Shown in pieces: positions 25,901 through 37,953 of a stretch of 64,000 nt of DNA. How positions within the stretch are numbered: the first letter of the stretch is position 1; each line of letters begins with the position of its first letter. The position numbers and the translations under genes were made by a program. The DNA comes from Schistocephalus solidus (lineage: Eukaryota > Platyhelminthes > Cestoda > Diphyllobothriidea > Diphyllobothriidae). Under the pieces are notes generated by a model. It was not told the DNA's origin and made no database searches. It saw nothing but the letters and a program-made list of their open reading frames with translations. The DNA lies in contig WEDG01002906.1 in assembly GCA_017591395.1 (NCBI GenBank), positions 62,001 to 126,000 of the forward strand, read 5' to 3'.

Positions 25901-28900
25901 CTCGGATCACCAGTCAGCCACTCCACACAAAACACATTGGACAATCTGCGAGTTCTGAGTGTAATTGTCAGTTGGCAACCTTCCAAGCCACGGCTTTTAG
26001 CTCACCGTGATAGTTTCAAGCGCGTCAGATTGTTTATAGTGAGGAACATGCGCTGAGCTGTTGACCTCACCCTCTCCCCCACCCCCACAATCAAACCGCT
26101 GTCGGAGCCGGTCAGTTGCCTGTTGCGGAAGTGGGCGCAGCTGCTGGTGACCTCGTCTACGTGAACTACGTACACGACCTGGCCTCCCAAACACAAGCAC
26201 CAGGATTTCACACAACAGGGGGTGGAACGGCTTACATCTCACATGTGTGAGATAGCCAGAGGTCACGTTAAGATGGAGTCATCGCAGTCTGACTCTCGGA
26301 TCACCAGTCAGCCACTCCACACAAAACACATTGGACAATCTGCGAGTTCTGAGTGTAATTGTCAGTTGGCAACCTTCAAGCCACGGCTTTTAGCTCACCG
26401 TGATAGTTTCAAGCGCGTCAGATTGTTTTATAGTGAGGAACATGCGCTGAGCTGTTGACCTCACCCGTCTCCCCCACCCCCACAATCAAAACCGCTGTCG
26501 GAGCCGGTCAGTTGCCTGTTGCGGAAGTGGGCGCAGCTGCTGGTGACCTCGTCTACGTGAACTACGTACACGACCTGGCCTCCCAAACACAAGCACCAGG
26601 ATTTCACACAACAGGGGGTGGAACGGCTTACATCTCACATGTGTGAGATAGCCAGAGGTCACGTTAAGATGGAGTCATCGCAGTCTGACTCTCGGATCAC
26701 CAGTCAGCCACTCCACACAAAACACATTGGACAATCTGCGAGTTCTGAGTGTAATTGTCAGTTGGCAACCTTCAAGCCACGGCTTTTTAGCTCACCGTGA
26801 TAGTTTCAAGCGCGTCAGATTGTTTTATAGTGAGGAACATGCGCTGAGCTGTTGACCTCACCCTCTCCCCCACCCCCACAATCAAACCGCTGTCGGAGCC
26901 GGTCAGTTGCCTGTTGCGGAAGTGGGCGCAGCTGCTGGTGACCTCGTCTACGTGAACTACGTACACGACCTGGCCTCCCAAACACAAGCACCAGGATTTC
27001 ACACAACAGGGGGTGGAACGGCTTACATCTCACATGTGTGAGATAGCCAGAGGTCACGTTAAGATGGAGTCATCGCAGTCTGACTCTCGGATCACCAGTC
27101 AGCCACTCCACACAAAACACATTGGACAATCTGCGAGTTCTGAGTGTAATTGTCAGTTGGCAACCTTCAAGCCACGGCTTTTAGCTCACCGTGATAGTTT
27201 CAAGCGCGTCAGATTGTTTATAGTGAGGAACATGCGCTGAGCTGTTGACCTCACCCTCTCCCCACCCCCACAATCAAACCGCTGTCGGAGCCGGTCAGTT
27301 GCCTGTTGCGGAAGTGGGCGCAGCTGCTGGTGACCTCGTCTACGTGAACTACGTACACGACCTGGCCTCCCAAACACAAGCACCAGGATTTCACACAACA
27401 GGGGGTGGAACGGCTTACATCTCACATGTGTGAGATAGCCAGAGGTCACGTTAAGATGGAGTCATCGCAGTCTGACTCTCGGATCACCAGTCAGCCACTC
27501 CAAGACAAAACACATTGGACAATCTGCGAGTTCTGAGTGTAATTGTCAGTTGGCAACCTTCAAGCCACGGCTTTTAGCTCACCGTGATAGTTTCAAGCGC
27601 GTCAGATTGTTTATAGTGAGGAACATGCGCTGAGCTCTTGACTCACCTCTCCCCCACCCCCACAATCAAACCGCTGTCGGAGCCGGTCAGTTGCCTGTTG
27701 CGGAAGTGGGCGCAGCTGCTGGTGACCTCGTCTACGTGAACTACGTACACGACCTGGCCTCCCAAACACAAGCACCAGGATTTCACACAACAGGGGGTGG
27801 AACGGCTTACATCTCACATGTGTGAGATAGCCAGAGGTCACGTTAAGATGGAGTCATCGCAGTCTGACTCTCGGATCACCAGTCAGCCACTCCACACAAA
27901 AACACATTGGACAATCTGCGAGTTCTGAGTGTAATTGTCAGTTGGCAACCTTCCAAGCCACGGCTTTTAGCTCACCGTGATAGTTTCAAGCGCGTCAGAT
28001 TGTTTATAGTGAGGAACATGCGCTGAGCTGTTGACCTCACCCTCTCCCCCACCCCCACAATCAAACCGCTGTCGGAGCCGGTCAGTTGCCTGTTGCGGAA
28101 GTGGGCGCAGCTGCTGGTGACCTCGTCTACGTGAACTACGTACACGACCTGGCCTCCCAAACACAAGCACCAGGATTTCACAAAACAGGGGTGGAACGGC
28201 TTACATCTCACATGTGTGAGATAGCCAGAGGTCACGTTAAGATGGAGTCATCGCAGTCTGACTCTCGGATCACCAGTCAGCCACTCCACACAAAACACAT
28301 TGGACAATCTGCGAGTTCTGAGTGTAATTGTCAGTTGGCAACCTTCCAAGCCACGGCTTTTAGCTCACCGTGATAGTTTCAAGCGCGTCAGATTGTTTAT
28401 AGTGAGGAACATGCGCTGAGCTGTTGACCTCACCCTCTCCCCACCCCCCACAATCAAACCGCTGTCGGAGCCGGTCAGTTGCCTGTTGCGGAAGTGGGCG
28501 CAGCTGCTGGTGACCTCGTCTACGTGAACTACGTACACGACCTGGCCTCCCAAACACAAGCACCAGGATTTCACACAACAGGGGGTGGAACGGCTTACAT
28601 CTCACATGTGTGAGATAGCCAGAGGTCACGTTAAGATGGAGTCATCGCAGTCTGACTCTCGGATCACCAGTCAGCCACTCCACACAAAACACATTGGACA
28701 ATCTGCGAGTTCTGAGTGTAATTGTCAGTTGGCAACCTTCAAGCCACGGCTTTTAGCTCACCGTGATAGTTTCAAGCGCGTCAGATTGTTTATAGTGAGG
28801 AACATGCGCTGAGCTGTTGACCTCACCCTCTCCCCCACCCCCACAATCAAACCGCTGTCGGAGCCGGTCAGTTGCCTGTTGCGGAAGTGGGCGCAGCTGC

Positions 28901-29160
28901 TGGTGACCTCGTCTACGTGAACTACGTACACGACCTGGCCTCCCAAACACAAGCACCAGGATTTCACACAACAGGGGGTGGAACGGCTTACATCTCACAT
29001 GTGTGAGATAGCCAGAGGTCACGTTAAGATGGAGTCATCGCAGTCTGACTCTCGGATCACCAGTCAGCCACTCCACACAAAAACACATTGGACAATCTGC
29101 GAGTTCTGAGTGTAATTGTCAGTTGGCAACCTTCAAGCCACGGCTTTTAGCTCACCGTGA
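22973..29160. repeat. Homogeneous block of about 16 type-A units (about 392 bp each)
   Basis: Unit starts fall near 23230, 23630, 24020, 24410, 24800, 25190, 25580, 25970, 26365, 26760, 27150, 27545, 27945, 28335, 28730 and 29120. Units from 25.0 to 29.1 kb differ mostly by single-base length changes in C or A runs, so they are far more alike than A units elsewhere in the array. Each contains an 8-bp-arm palindrome ATCTCACA-TG-TGTGAGAT (for example 25057-25074). The 60-90 codon frames that recur on both strands (MERLTSHMCEIARG on plus, CEILVLVFGRPGRVRSSRR on minus) follow from this repetition. The last unit (29160-29430) is scrambled by indels before the mixed pattern resumes. Confidence 0.93.
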
Positions 29161-30507
29161 TAGTTTCAAGCGCGTCCAGATTGTTTATAGTGAGGAACAT
29201 ACTGAATCTTGACCTCACCCCCCACCCCACCGTCAAACCGCTGTCGAGCCCGGTCAGTTGCCTGATGTTGCGGAAGTGGGCGGCGCAGCTGCTGGTGACC
29301 TCGTCCACTGTAGAACTACGGCACGACCACAGCCTCCCAAACACAAGCACCAGGATTTCACACAACAGGGTGGGACGCGGCTTACATCTCACATGTGCGG
29401 GAGATAGCCAGAGGTCACGTTAAGATGGGAGCTGTTGACCTCACCCTCTACCCCACCCCCACAATCAAACCGCTGTCGGAGCCGGTCAGTTGCCTGTTGC
29501 GGAAGTGGGCGCAGCTGCTGGTGACCTCGTCTACGTGAACTACGTACACGACCTGGCCTCCCAAACACAAGCGCCAGGATTTTAAACAAAAGGGGGTTGA
29601 ACGGCTTACATCTCACATGTGTGAGATTGCAGAGGTCACGTTAAGATTGAGTCATCGCAGTCTTACTCTCAGACCAACAGTCAGCCACTCCACACAACGC
29701 ACATTAGACTAACTGCGAGGTCTAAGTATAGTTGTCAGTTGGCAACCTTCCAACAGCGGTGCTTAACGTTACCGCACGCTCTCCTCCTCCTCCACCTGAA
29801 CCCGATATAATGACAGAGCCAAGAACACCGGAGATGGGAGTGGGTGAAGGATGGCTGGCGCGGCCGGAGCCGCGCTCTGGGCGTACCACCACACCAGGCT
29901 CGGATCCCACGGAGTGGGAGTGCCATAAAGGCAACATTAAGAAGGAGCCATTGCAGCCTGAATTTCACTCCGTCCGTCAGCCTCTCCACAAAAAAACAAA
30001 CATTGGGCTCACCACGCGGTTCGAGTTAGTCCGTCAGTTGGCAACTTTCCGAGCCACAGCTTTGAGCGCACCGTGATAGTTTCAAGCGCGTCAGATTGTT
30101 TATAGTGAGGAAAATGCACTGAGCTGTTATCTCACTCTCTCCCCCACCCCCACAATCAGACTAACATCTGAGTCAGTCAGTTGTCTGAGGTGGGATTGCG
30201 TGCATTGGTTGACGGGTCAGCCTTCCCGCCATCGCGCGTAACTACACGACCTGGCCCCCATAACCCACACACCAGGATGTACTTACGCAGGGGTTATGGA
30301 GGAGCCATCACCATCTGACTCACAGTCCACTGGTCAGCCACTGGACACACACAGCACATACACTGAGCCGACGGCATGGTCAGATGTAAGCGTCAAGTTA
30401 GCAGCCTTCCCAGCCACGGTTTCTACGAAACCGTGATATACTCTGGTAAATGGTGATTGTGAGGGTGTTGTGGATGTATTGGTGTAGATAGTGTGTGCTG
30501 ATGTTGC

Positions 30508-30699
30508 TTAGCCTCCAGTGGTTAACAACAGGTTTTTGTGAATGTGCATGTGTTCTAATAGGCCCATGCGTTGTGTGAATGTGCGGGAGCAGCGAGGGCA
30601 GTAGAGGCGGGCACGTCGACTGTATGTCAGAGCTGCCCCTGGGCATACCACCCCACCTGGCCTGGATCCCACGAAGTGGGAGTGCCACAAAGGCCACAT
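30508..30699 (-). pseudogene. C2H2 zinc-finger relic in D subunit at 30.4 kb
   Basis: Finger at 30538-30600 (YCPRCSRTFTQRMGLLEHMH, then IH) with all four zinc ligands. The surrounding 63-codon frame matches the 33.0-kb copy closely, in line with the shared higher-order repeat. Confidence 0.65.
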
Positions 30700-31563
30700 A
30701 AAGAAGGAGCCATTGCAGCCTGACTCTCAGACCACCAGTCAGCCACTCCACACAACACACATTGGACTAACTGCGAGGTCTAAGTATAGTTGTCAGTTGG
30801 CAACCTTCCAACCGCGGTGCTTAACGTTACCGCACACTCTCCTCCTCCTCCACCTGAACCCGGTATCATGACAGAGTCAAGAACACCGGAGATGGGAGAG
30901 GGCACAGGTGGCTGGCGCGGCCGGAGCCACCTCTGGGCGTACCACCACACCTTGCTCGGATCCCACGGAGTGGAAGTGCCATAAAGGCCACATTAAGAAG
31001 GAGCCATTGCAGCCTGACTTTCACTCCGTCAGTCAGCCACTCCTCACAAAACACGCATTGGGTTAACCACGCGGTCCGAGCTATTTCGTCAGTTGGCAAC
31101 CTTCCAATCCACAGCTTTTAGCGCACCGTGATAAATTCAAGTGCGTCAGATTGTTTAATGTGAGAAAAATGCACTGAGCTGTTGACCTCACTCTCTCCCC
31201 CACCTCCACAATTAGACCACCTTCTGAGTCAGTCAGTTGTCTGAGGTGGGAGTGGGTGCATTGGCTGACGGGTCGGCGTTCCCGCCTTCGCGCTCCACAG
31301 CACGACCTGGCCCCCATAACGCACACACCAGGATTTACTTACTCAGGGGTTATGGAGGAGCCATCGCCATCTGACTCCCAGTCCACTGGTGAGCCACTCG
31401 ACACACACAGCACATACACTGAGCCGACGGCGTGGTCAGATGTAAGCGTCAAATTGGCAGCCTTCCCAGCCACGGTTTCTACGAAACCGTGATATACTCT
31501 GGTAAATGGTGATTGTGAGGGTGTTGTGGATGTATTGGTGAAGATAGTGTGTGCTGATATAGC

Positions 31564-31860
31564 TTAGCCTCCAGTGGTTAACGACCGGTTTTCGTGAATG
31601 TGCATGTGTTCGAATAGGCCCATGTGGTGTGTGAATGTGCGGGAGCAGTGAGGGCAGTAGAGGCGGGTACGTCGACTGTATGTCAGAGCCGCCCCTGGGC
31701 GTACCACCCCACCTTGGCTCAGATCCCACAAAGTGGGAGTGCCACAAAGGCCACATAAAGAAGGAGCCATTGCACCCTGACTCTCAGTCCACCAGTCAGC
31801 CACTCCACACAAAACACATTGGACTAACTGCGAGTTCTGAGTGTAATTGTCTGTTGGCAA
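31564..31860 (-). pseudogene. C2H2 zinc-finger relic with longer open frame, D subunit at 31.5 kb
   Basis: A 98-codon frame. The finger is at residues 69-89 (31594-31656; C-x2-C-x12-H-x3-H, YCPHCSRTFTHHMGLFEHMH). Upstream, residues 36-39 give another CGLC pair, which could be the remains of a preceding finger that has lost its histidines. The frame is open across most of the D subunit, but the sister units carry frameshifts. Confidence 0.6.
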
Positions 31861-33014
31861 CCTTCCAAGCCATGGCTTTTAGCTCATCGTTATAGTTTCA
31901 AGCGCGTAAGATTGTTTATAGTGAGGAACATGCGCTGAGCTGTTGACCTCACCGTCTACCCCACCCCCACAATCAAACCGCTGTCGGAGCCGGTCAGTTG
32001 CCTGTTGCGGAAGTGGGCGCAGCTGCTGGTGACCTCGTCTACGTGAACTACGTACACGACCTGGCCTCCCAAACACAAGCACCAGGATTTTAAACAAAAG
32101 GGGGGTTGAACGGCTTACATCTCACATATGTGAGATTGCAGAGGTCACGTTAAGATGGAGTCATCGCAGTCGTACTCTCAGACCAACAGTCAGCCACTCC
32201 ACACAACGCACATTAGACTAACTGCGAGGTCCAAGTATAGTTGTCAGTTGGCAACCTTCCAACCGCGGTGCTTAACGTTACCGCACACTCTCCTCCTCCT
32301 CCACCTGAACCCGGTATCATGACAGAGTCAATAACACCGGAGATGGGAGAGGACACAGGTGGCTGGCGCGGCCGGAGCCACCCCTGGGCGTACCACCACA
32401 CCAGGCTCGGATCCCACGGAGTGGGAGTGCCATAAAGGCAACATTAAGAAGGAGCCATTGCAGCCTGAATTTCACTCCGTCCGTCAGCCTCTCCACAAAA
32501 AAACAAACATTGGGCTGACCACGCGGTTCGAGTTATCCCGTCAGTTGGCAACTTTCTGAGCCACAGCTTTGAGCGCACCGTGATAGTTTCAAGCGCGTCA
32601 GATGGTTTCTAGTGAGGAAAATGCACTGAGCTGTTGATCTCACTCTCTCCCCACCCCCACAATCAGACTACCATCTGAGTCAGTCAGTTGTCTGAGGTGG
32701 GATTGCGTGCATTGGCTGACGGGTCAGCCTTCCCGCCATCGCGCGTAACTACACGACCTGGCCCCCATAACCCACACACCAGGATTTATTTACTCAGCCG
32801 ATATGGAGGAGCCATCACCATCTGACTCACAGTCCACTGGTCAGCCACTGGACACACACAGCACATACACTGAGCCGACGGCGTGGTCAGATGTAAGCGT
32901 CAAATTGGCAGCCTTCCCAGCCACGGTTTCTACGAAACCGTGATATACTCTGGTAAATGGTGATTGTGAGGGTGTTGTGGATGTATTGGTGTAGATAGTG
33001 TGTGCTGATGTTGC

Positions 33015-33206
33015 TTAGCCTCCAGTGGTTAACAACAGGTTTTTGTGAATGTGCATGTGTTCGAGTAGGCCCATGCGTTGTGTGAATGTGCGGGAGCAGC
33101 GAAGGCAGTAGAGGCGGGCACGTCGACTGTATGTCAGAGCTGCCCCTGGGCATACCACCCCACCTGGCCTGGATCCCACGAAGTGGGAGTGCCACAAAGG
33201 CCACAT
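33015..33206 (-). pseudogene. C2H2 zinc-finger relic in D subunit at 32.9 kb
   Basis: Finger at 33045-33107 (YCLRCSRTFTQRMGLLEHMH, then IH) with ligands intact. It is almost the same as the 30.5-kb copy. Confidence 0.65.
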
Positions 33207-34070
33207 AAAGAAGGAGCCATTGCACCCCGACTATCAGTCCACCAGTCAGCCACTCCACACAAAACACATTGGACTAACTGCGAGTTCTGTGTGTAATTGT
33301 CAGTTCGCAACCTTCCAACCGCGGTGCATAACGTTACTGCGCAGTCTTCTCCTCCTCCACCTGAACCCGGTATCATGACAGAGTCAAGAACACTGGAGGC
33401 ACGAGAGGGTGCAGGTGGCTGGCGCCGCCGGAGCCGCGCCTGTGCGTACCACCACACCTGGCTCGGATCCCACGGAGTGGGAGTGCCATAAAGGCCACAT
33501 TAAGAAGGAGCCATTGCAGCCTGACTTTCACTCCGTCAGTCAGCCAATCCACACAAAACACGCATTGGGTTAACCACGCGGTCCGAGCTATTTCGTCAGT
33601 TGGCAACCTTCCAATCCACAGCTTTTAGCGCACCGTGATAAATTCAAGTGCGTCAGATTGTTTAATGTGAGAAAAATGCACTGAGCTGTTGACCTCACTC
33701 TCTCCCCCACCTCCACAATTAGACCACCTTCTGAGTCAGTCAGTTGTCTGAGGTGGGAGTGGGTGCATTGGCTGACGGGTCGGCGTTCCCGCCTTCGCGC
33801 TCCACAGCACGACCTGGCCCCCATAACGCACACACCAGGATTTACTTACTCAGGGGTTATGGAGGAGCCATCGCCATCTGACTCCCAGTCCACTGGTGAG
33901 CCACTCGACACACACAGCACATACACTGAGCCGACGGCGTGGTCAGATGTAAGCGTCAAATTGGCAGCCTTCCCAGCCACGGTTTCTTCGAAACCGTGAT
34001 ATACTCTGGTAAATGGTGATTGTGAGGGTGTTGTGGATGTATTGGTGAAGATAGTGTGTGCTGATATAGC

Positions 34071-34262
34071 TTAGCCTCCAGTGGTTAACGACCGGTTTTC
34101 GTGAATGTGCATGTGTTCGAATAGGCCCATGTGGTGTGTGAATGTGCGGGAGCAGCGAGGGAAGTGGAGGCGGGCACGTCGACCGTATGTCAGAGCCGCC
34201 CCTGGGCGTACAACCCCACCTGTCTCGGATCCCACGAAGTGGGAGTGCCACAAAGGCCACAT
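34071..34262 (-). pseudogene. Broken C2H2 zinc-finger relic, D subunit at 34.0 kb
   Basis: Same frame as the other D copies, but the first zinc-binding Cys is replaced by Phe (HFPRC), so this finger could not fold normally. It supports decay rather than selection on the finger in the array. Confidence 0.6.
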
Positions 34263-35730
34263 AAAGAAGGAGCCATTGCACCCCGACTATCAGTCCACCA
34301 GTCAGCCACTCCACACAAAACACATTGGACTAACTGCGAGTTCTGTGTGTAATTGTCAGTTCGCAACCTTCCAACCGCGGTGCATAACGTTACTGCGCAG
34401 TCTTCTCCTCCTCCACCTGAACCCGGTATCATGACAGAGTCAAGAACACCGGAGGCACGAGAGGGTGCAGGTGGCTGGCGCCGCCGGAGCCGCGCCTGTG
34501 CGTACCACCACACCTGGCTCGGATCCCACGGAGTGGGAGTGCCATAAAGGCCACATTAAGAAGGAGCCATTGCAGCCTGACTTTCACTCCGTCAGTCAGC
34601 CACTCCACACAAAACACGCATTGGTTTAACCACGCGGTTCGAGCTATTTCGTCAGTTGGCAACATTTAAAGCCACAGCTTTTAGCGCACCGTGATAAATT
34701 CAAGTGCGTCTGATTGTTTATAGTGAGGAAAATGCACTGAGCTGTTGACCTCACTCTCTACCCCACCCCCAAAATCAGACCACCTTCTGAGTCAGTCAGC
34801 CACTCCACACAAAACACCCATTGGGCTGACCACGTGGTCCGAGTTATCCCATCAGTGTGCAACCTTCCAAGCCACGACTTTTAGCTCACCGTGATAGTTT
34901 TAAGCGCGTCAGATGGTTTCTAGTGAGGAACATGCGCTGAGCTGTTGACCTTACTCTCTCCCCCACTTCGACAATCAAACAACTGTCCGAGCCGGTCATT
35001 TATCGGTTGCGGAAGCGGGCGCAGCTGCTGCTGACCTCGTCTACGTGAACTACGTTCACGACCTGGCCTCCCAAACACGAGCACCAGGATTTCACGCAAC
35101 AGGGGGTTGAACGGCTTACATCTCACATGTGTGAGATAGCCAGAGGTCACGTTAAGATGGAGTCATCGCAGTCTGACTCTCGGATCACCACTCAGCCACT
35201 CCACACAACGCACATGGGACTAACTGCGAGGTCTGAGTGTAATTGTCAGTTGGCAACCTTCCAACCGCGGTGCTTAACATTACCGCACAATGTTCTCCGC
35301 CTCCACCTGAACCCGGTATCATGACAGAGTCAAGAAGTCCGGAGGCGTGAGAGGACGCAGGTGGGTGGCGCGGCCGGAGCCACCCCTGGGCGTACCACCA
35401 TACCTGGCTCGGATCATACGTAGTGGGGGTGCCATAAAGGCCACATTAAGAAGGAGCCATTGCAGCCTGACTCTCTGTCCGCCAGTCAGCCACTCCACAC
35501 AAAACACACATTGGGCTGACCACGCGGTCCGAGTTATCCCGTCAGTTGGCCACCTTCCAAGCCACGGCTTTTAGCGCACTGTGCTAGTTTTAAGCGCGTC
35601 AGATTGTTTTAAGTGAGGAAAATGCGCTGAGCTGTCAACCTCACTCTCTCCTCCACCTCCACAGTCAAACTAATATCTGAGCCGGTCAGTTGCCTGATGT
35701 GGGAGTGGGCGCATTGGCTGATATGATATG

Positions 35731-36430
35731 ATCGGAAGACCCGAGGATTCAACTAAAGGGTGGAGCGCGGCTGGGAGCGCTATTGCATAGATATCAACGG
35801 AGGTTACTGACCTACCACGAGAGTTGTCAACCCACTGTAATCATGACTAGGACCATCTTCGTCAACTTGAGTCTATGACGTGCAAAATGAACGAAGCGAA
35901 AAGTAACGGTGTAACAAGTGGTGGTCGATGAGGCAGCTCTAGCCAATAAACGTGGATTAACAGTGGGGAAGGCTGTAGTTCTGCTGTTGGTAGTGTTTAA
36001 ACAAAACGATTTTTACTAGGAGTTTGGACCTAGATAAACATCGAACAGGGAGGGGTTTGTGAAGGCCGAGCCATATGATTGATCAGAGCGATCAGTATGC
36101 GCGCATACACGTTTATATCCACTATACAAAACTTTGTAGTTACATATGCCACAGTGGTGTCGAGCCTACATGATCTGATTGCAGAATGGCGGGTAGTGTA
36201 GTTGTCGAGCGTCAAGTACCAAAGGATTAGTCTACTCAAGTCCAATCAAGTTTCTCTGAGGCATCCTCTGTTTCGACCAAATCTTCTAATGAAGCGAAGT
36301 TTGCGCCAAATATACTTTGCTTTATCGTTCACTCAGTTTGGCCGGTCAGATGGCCGGCCACGAGGTGCCCAAAAATGGCAGCAGTTTAAGTTTAAGACAT
36401 AAATTTAGCCAACGAAATCGTGGCAAGGAA
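35731..36430. other. Right flank of the array, no feature recognised
   Basis: Sequence changes abruptly after 35730 ('gctgatatgatatgatcgg'). Only short frames are present (for example 36030-36245 -, 36202-36402 +), without recognisable similarity. Confidence 0.4.
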
Positions 36431-37200
36431 AGAGCCATTCAGAGTGGCTCCTTGTTGACGTGACTACGACAAATGGGAAAGTAGATGTGCCCATTTCTAT
36501 GTTTTAATTTCACAGATGGTAATCGTTGAAGGTTTATAGGCGTTACAGGATACCTCATATTGATAGTACAGGCTGTAGCTAAAAGCCCAGACGGGCGTGT
36601 TTCGCCACTGCGTACTAGTGGTCCCCCAGCATGCCTTTTAATTTCCTCAGAAACGCGCTTTAAGCTAGTACCCTATACTGCCAATATGGGGCATTCTATA
36701 GCCCCTATAGTGACTTTTGGTCAAATGAGTGTACGAAACAAAGAATGGCATCGTATACGTACTGGATGCCGTCCGGAAGGGAGAGATTTTCATTTGTGGG
36801 GGCCCCACTGGACAAACTGTGGTGCTCCGAGTCCTGTGCCGAGACAGGAGCATACGAGACATGGTAGGGATTCGGTGGAGCTCGGGGAAACCCGCAAACA
36901 AGACAGCTTTCATGCTTTGGACAAACAGCATCAACCTCAAGCACCTAATCTCAAGGCAGCGGTGGCAAGCCAACTTATTTACTGGCGGTTCAAGGTCGTC
37001 AAGGTCGTCACGATGCCGTCATCAGGGTTAGTGGCAGTTTGAAAGGCAGTCAGCGTGGCCGACCTTTAGCACTCCACGCCCTGTCAGCATTGTCGCTGCT
37101 GGTCCGCGACTGCTTATTCGTCGGACCAGAAAGTCTGCATATTTCGCAGCTAACCCTCACTGAAGGCCGTCCACAATTCGCCACGTGCGGACGCGTGGCT
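36430..37200. other. Dispersed-repeat relic and unrecognised overlapping frames
   Basis: 36540-36670 shows a patchy match to 7690-7910 in the spacer of the inverted repeat. Frames of 160 codons (36560-37042 +), 102 (36665-36973 -), 79 and 100 overlap each other on both strands. None shows a domain I recognise, so I do not call a gene. Confidence 0.4.
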
Positions 37201-37209
37201 AACGGGTAA

Positions 37210-37330
37210 CCGGCCTGAGCCCGGTGTCATGACAGAAGACCTAAGGTGGGGTCGAGCGCAGGTGGCTGGCGCGGCTTGAGACCCACCCGGACCAGATTCC
37301 ACGAAGTGGGAGTGCCATAAATGTCAACGG
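37210..37330. repeat. Isolated fragment of a B-type satellite subunit
   Basis: It carries the B-subunit block order: 'cggtgtcatgacaga', 'gcaggtggctggcgcggc', 'ttccacgaagtgggagtgccataaa'. It is diverged and lies 1.5 kb beyond the main array, so it is an old outlier. Confidence 0.65.
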
Positions 37331-37723
37331 TGGCTAATGTGGTGGGAGCCTGTGACTCTGTGTGCAGCTACCCCACTCCCACCTTTGCCATTTGTTATGG
37401 AGCGCGACCCGAATAACGCCTCTGCCGTGTCCGGACCTGGCCCCGTCTTTGTCCATGCATCTACCATGCGGCCCGTTTTGGGGCACTCACCACATCTACC
37501 GTGTTTGGAATACGCTGCCCTCAAAATAATTTTAAAATTATTTCAAATGAACAGTTACTGAATGTACATATTACTGATCCCAACCAGGGAACACTTTTCA
37601 TTTGTCAAAAGCGTCCAAAATGGCCCCAGGGTATCCGAGCAAACAAAATTGCCTGAGTTATTCTTATATTTAAATTCTTGGATTCGAACTACTTAATAAA
37701 AAAGTAAGAAGAAGCATAAATCT
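37331..37723. other. Spacer between satellite outlier and prominin 3' end
   Basis: A GC-richer stretch to about 37520 with 66- and 74-codon frames on opposite strands, then AT-rich sequence. No feature is recognised. Confidence 0.4.
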
Positions 37724-37729
37724 TTTAAT
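37724..37729 (-). promoter_or_regulatory. Possible polyadenylation signal ATTAAA of the prominin gene
   Basis: ATTAAA on the minus strand, about 225 nt after the stop codon at 37954. It is the nearest common signal variant; AATAAA is not seen closer on this strand. Confidence 0.3.
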
Positions 37730-37953
37730 AAACTGGTTTTAACTAAAAAGGTCCGTAGAAAGAATAATAAAAAGAAGATTGAATAAGAGACGAATTGAAT
37801 GGAGTTTTGTCAAAAGTTGAGCTGAGAGGCCATATGTAAAAACACGCGATGATGGTTTGTGCAGTGATATAAGCAGTATCCACGTTATCAAAGAGTAGAA
37901 CACCGCCAGGGTCAATTTTCAGACCATAAGCCATCACCATTTGAGTTAGAAAA

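Larger units (their letters stand above)
11803..35730. repeat. 24-kb tandem satellite array built from zinc-finger-derived subunits
   Basis: About 60 subunits, each opening with a conserved 'cagttggcaacctt' block. Four types are visible. A is about 392 bp ('gtcggagccggtcagttgcctg', 'ctacgtgaactacgtacacgacc'). B is about 300 bp ('tcctcctcctccacctgaaccc'). C is about 365 bp ('ctgagtcagtcagttgtctgagg'). D is about 395 bp ('tcctggtaaatggtgattgtgag' type start, C2H2 finger on minus). On the right side the order is A B C D B C D A B C D B C D B, giving higher-order units of about 1056 bp (33297 to 34353) or 1451 bp (30790 to 32241). The left side (11.8-22.8 kb) has the same types with extra A units. 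The final units at 34.65-35.73 kb are truncated. The region between 18.1 and 22.9 kb has many single-base indels compared with sister units. Confidence 0.93.

Noticed and set aside
23226..29160. Recurring 60-90 codon frames on both strands of the A units (for example MERLTSHMCEIARG on plus, CEILVLVFGRPGRVRSSRR on minus)
   Set aside because: They recur only because the DNA unit recurs, exist in several frames at once, and are broken by single-base length changes in many units. I found no domain, so they are not annotated as genes.
22973..29160. Regular periodicity that might suggest a CRISPR array
   Set aside because: Units of about 392 bp with no short direct repeat and unique spacers, in a clearly eukaryotic context.
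36560..37042. 160-codon plus-strand frame
   Set aside because: Four other frames of 79-102 codons overlap it on both strands, composition is not distinctive, and part of the region is a dispersed-repeat relic.
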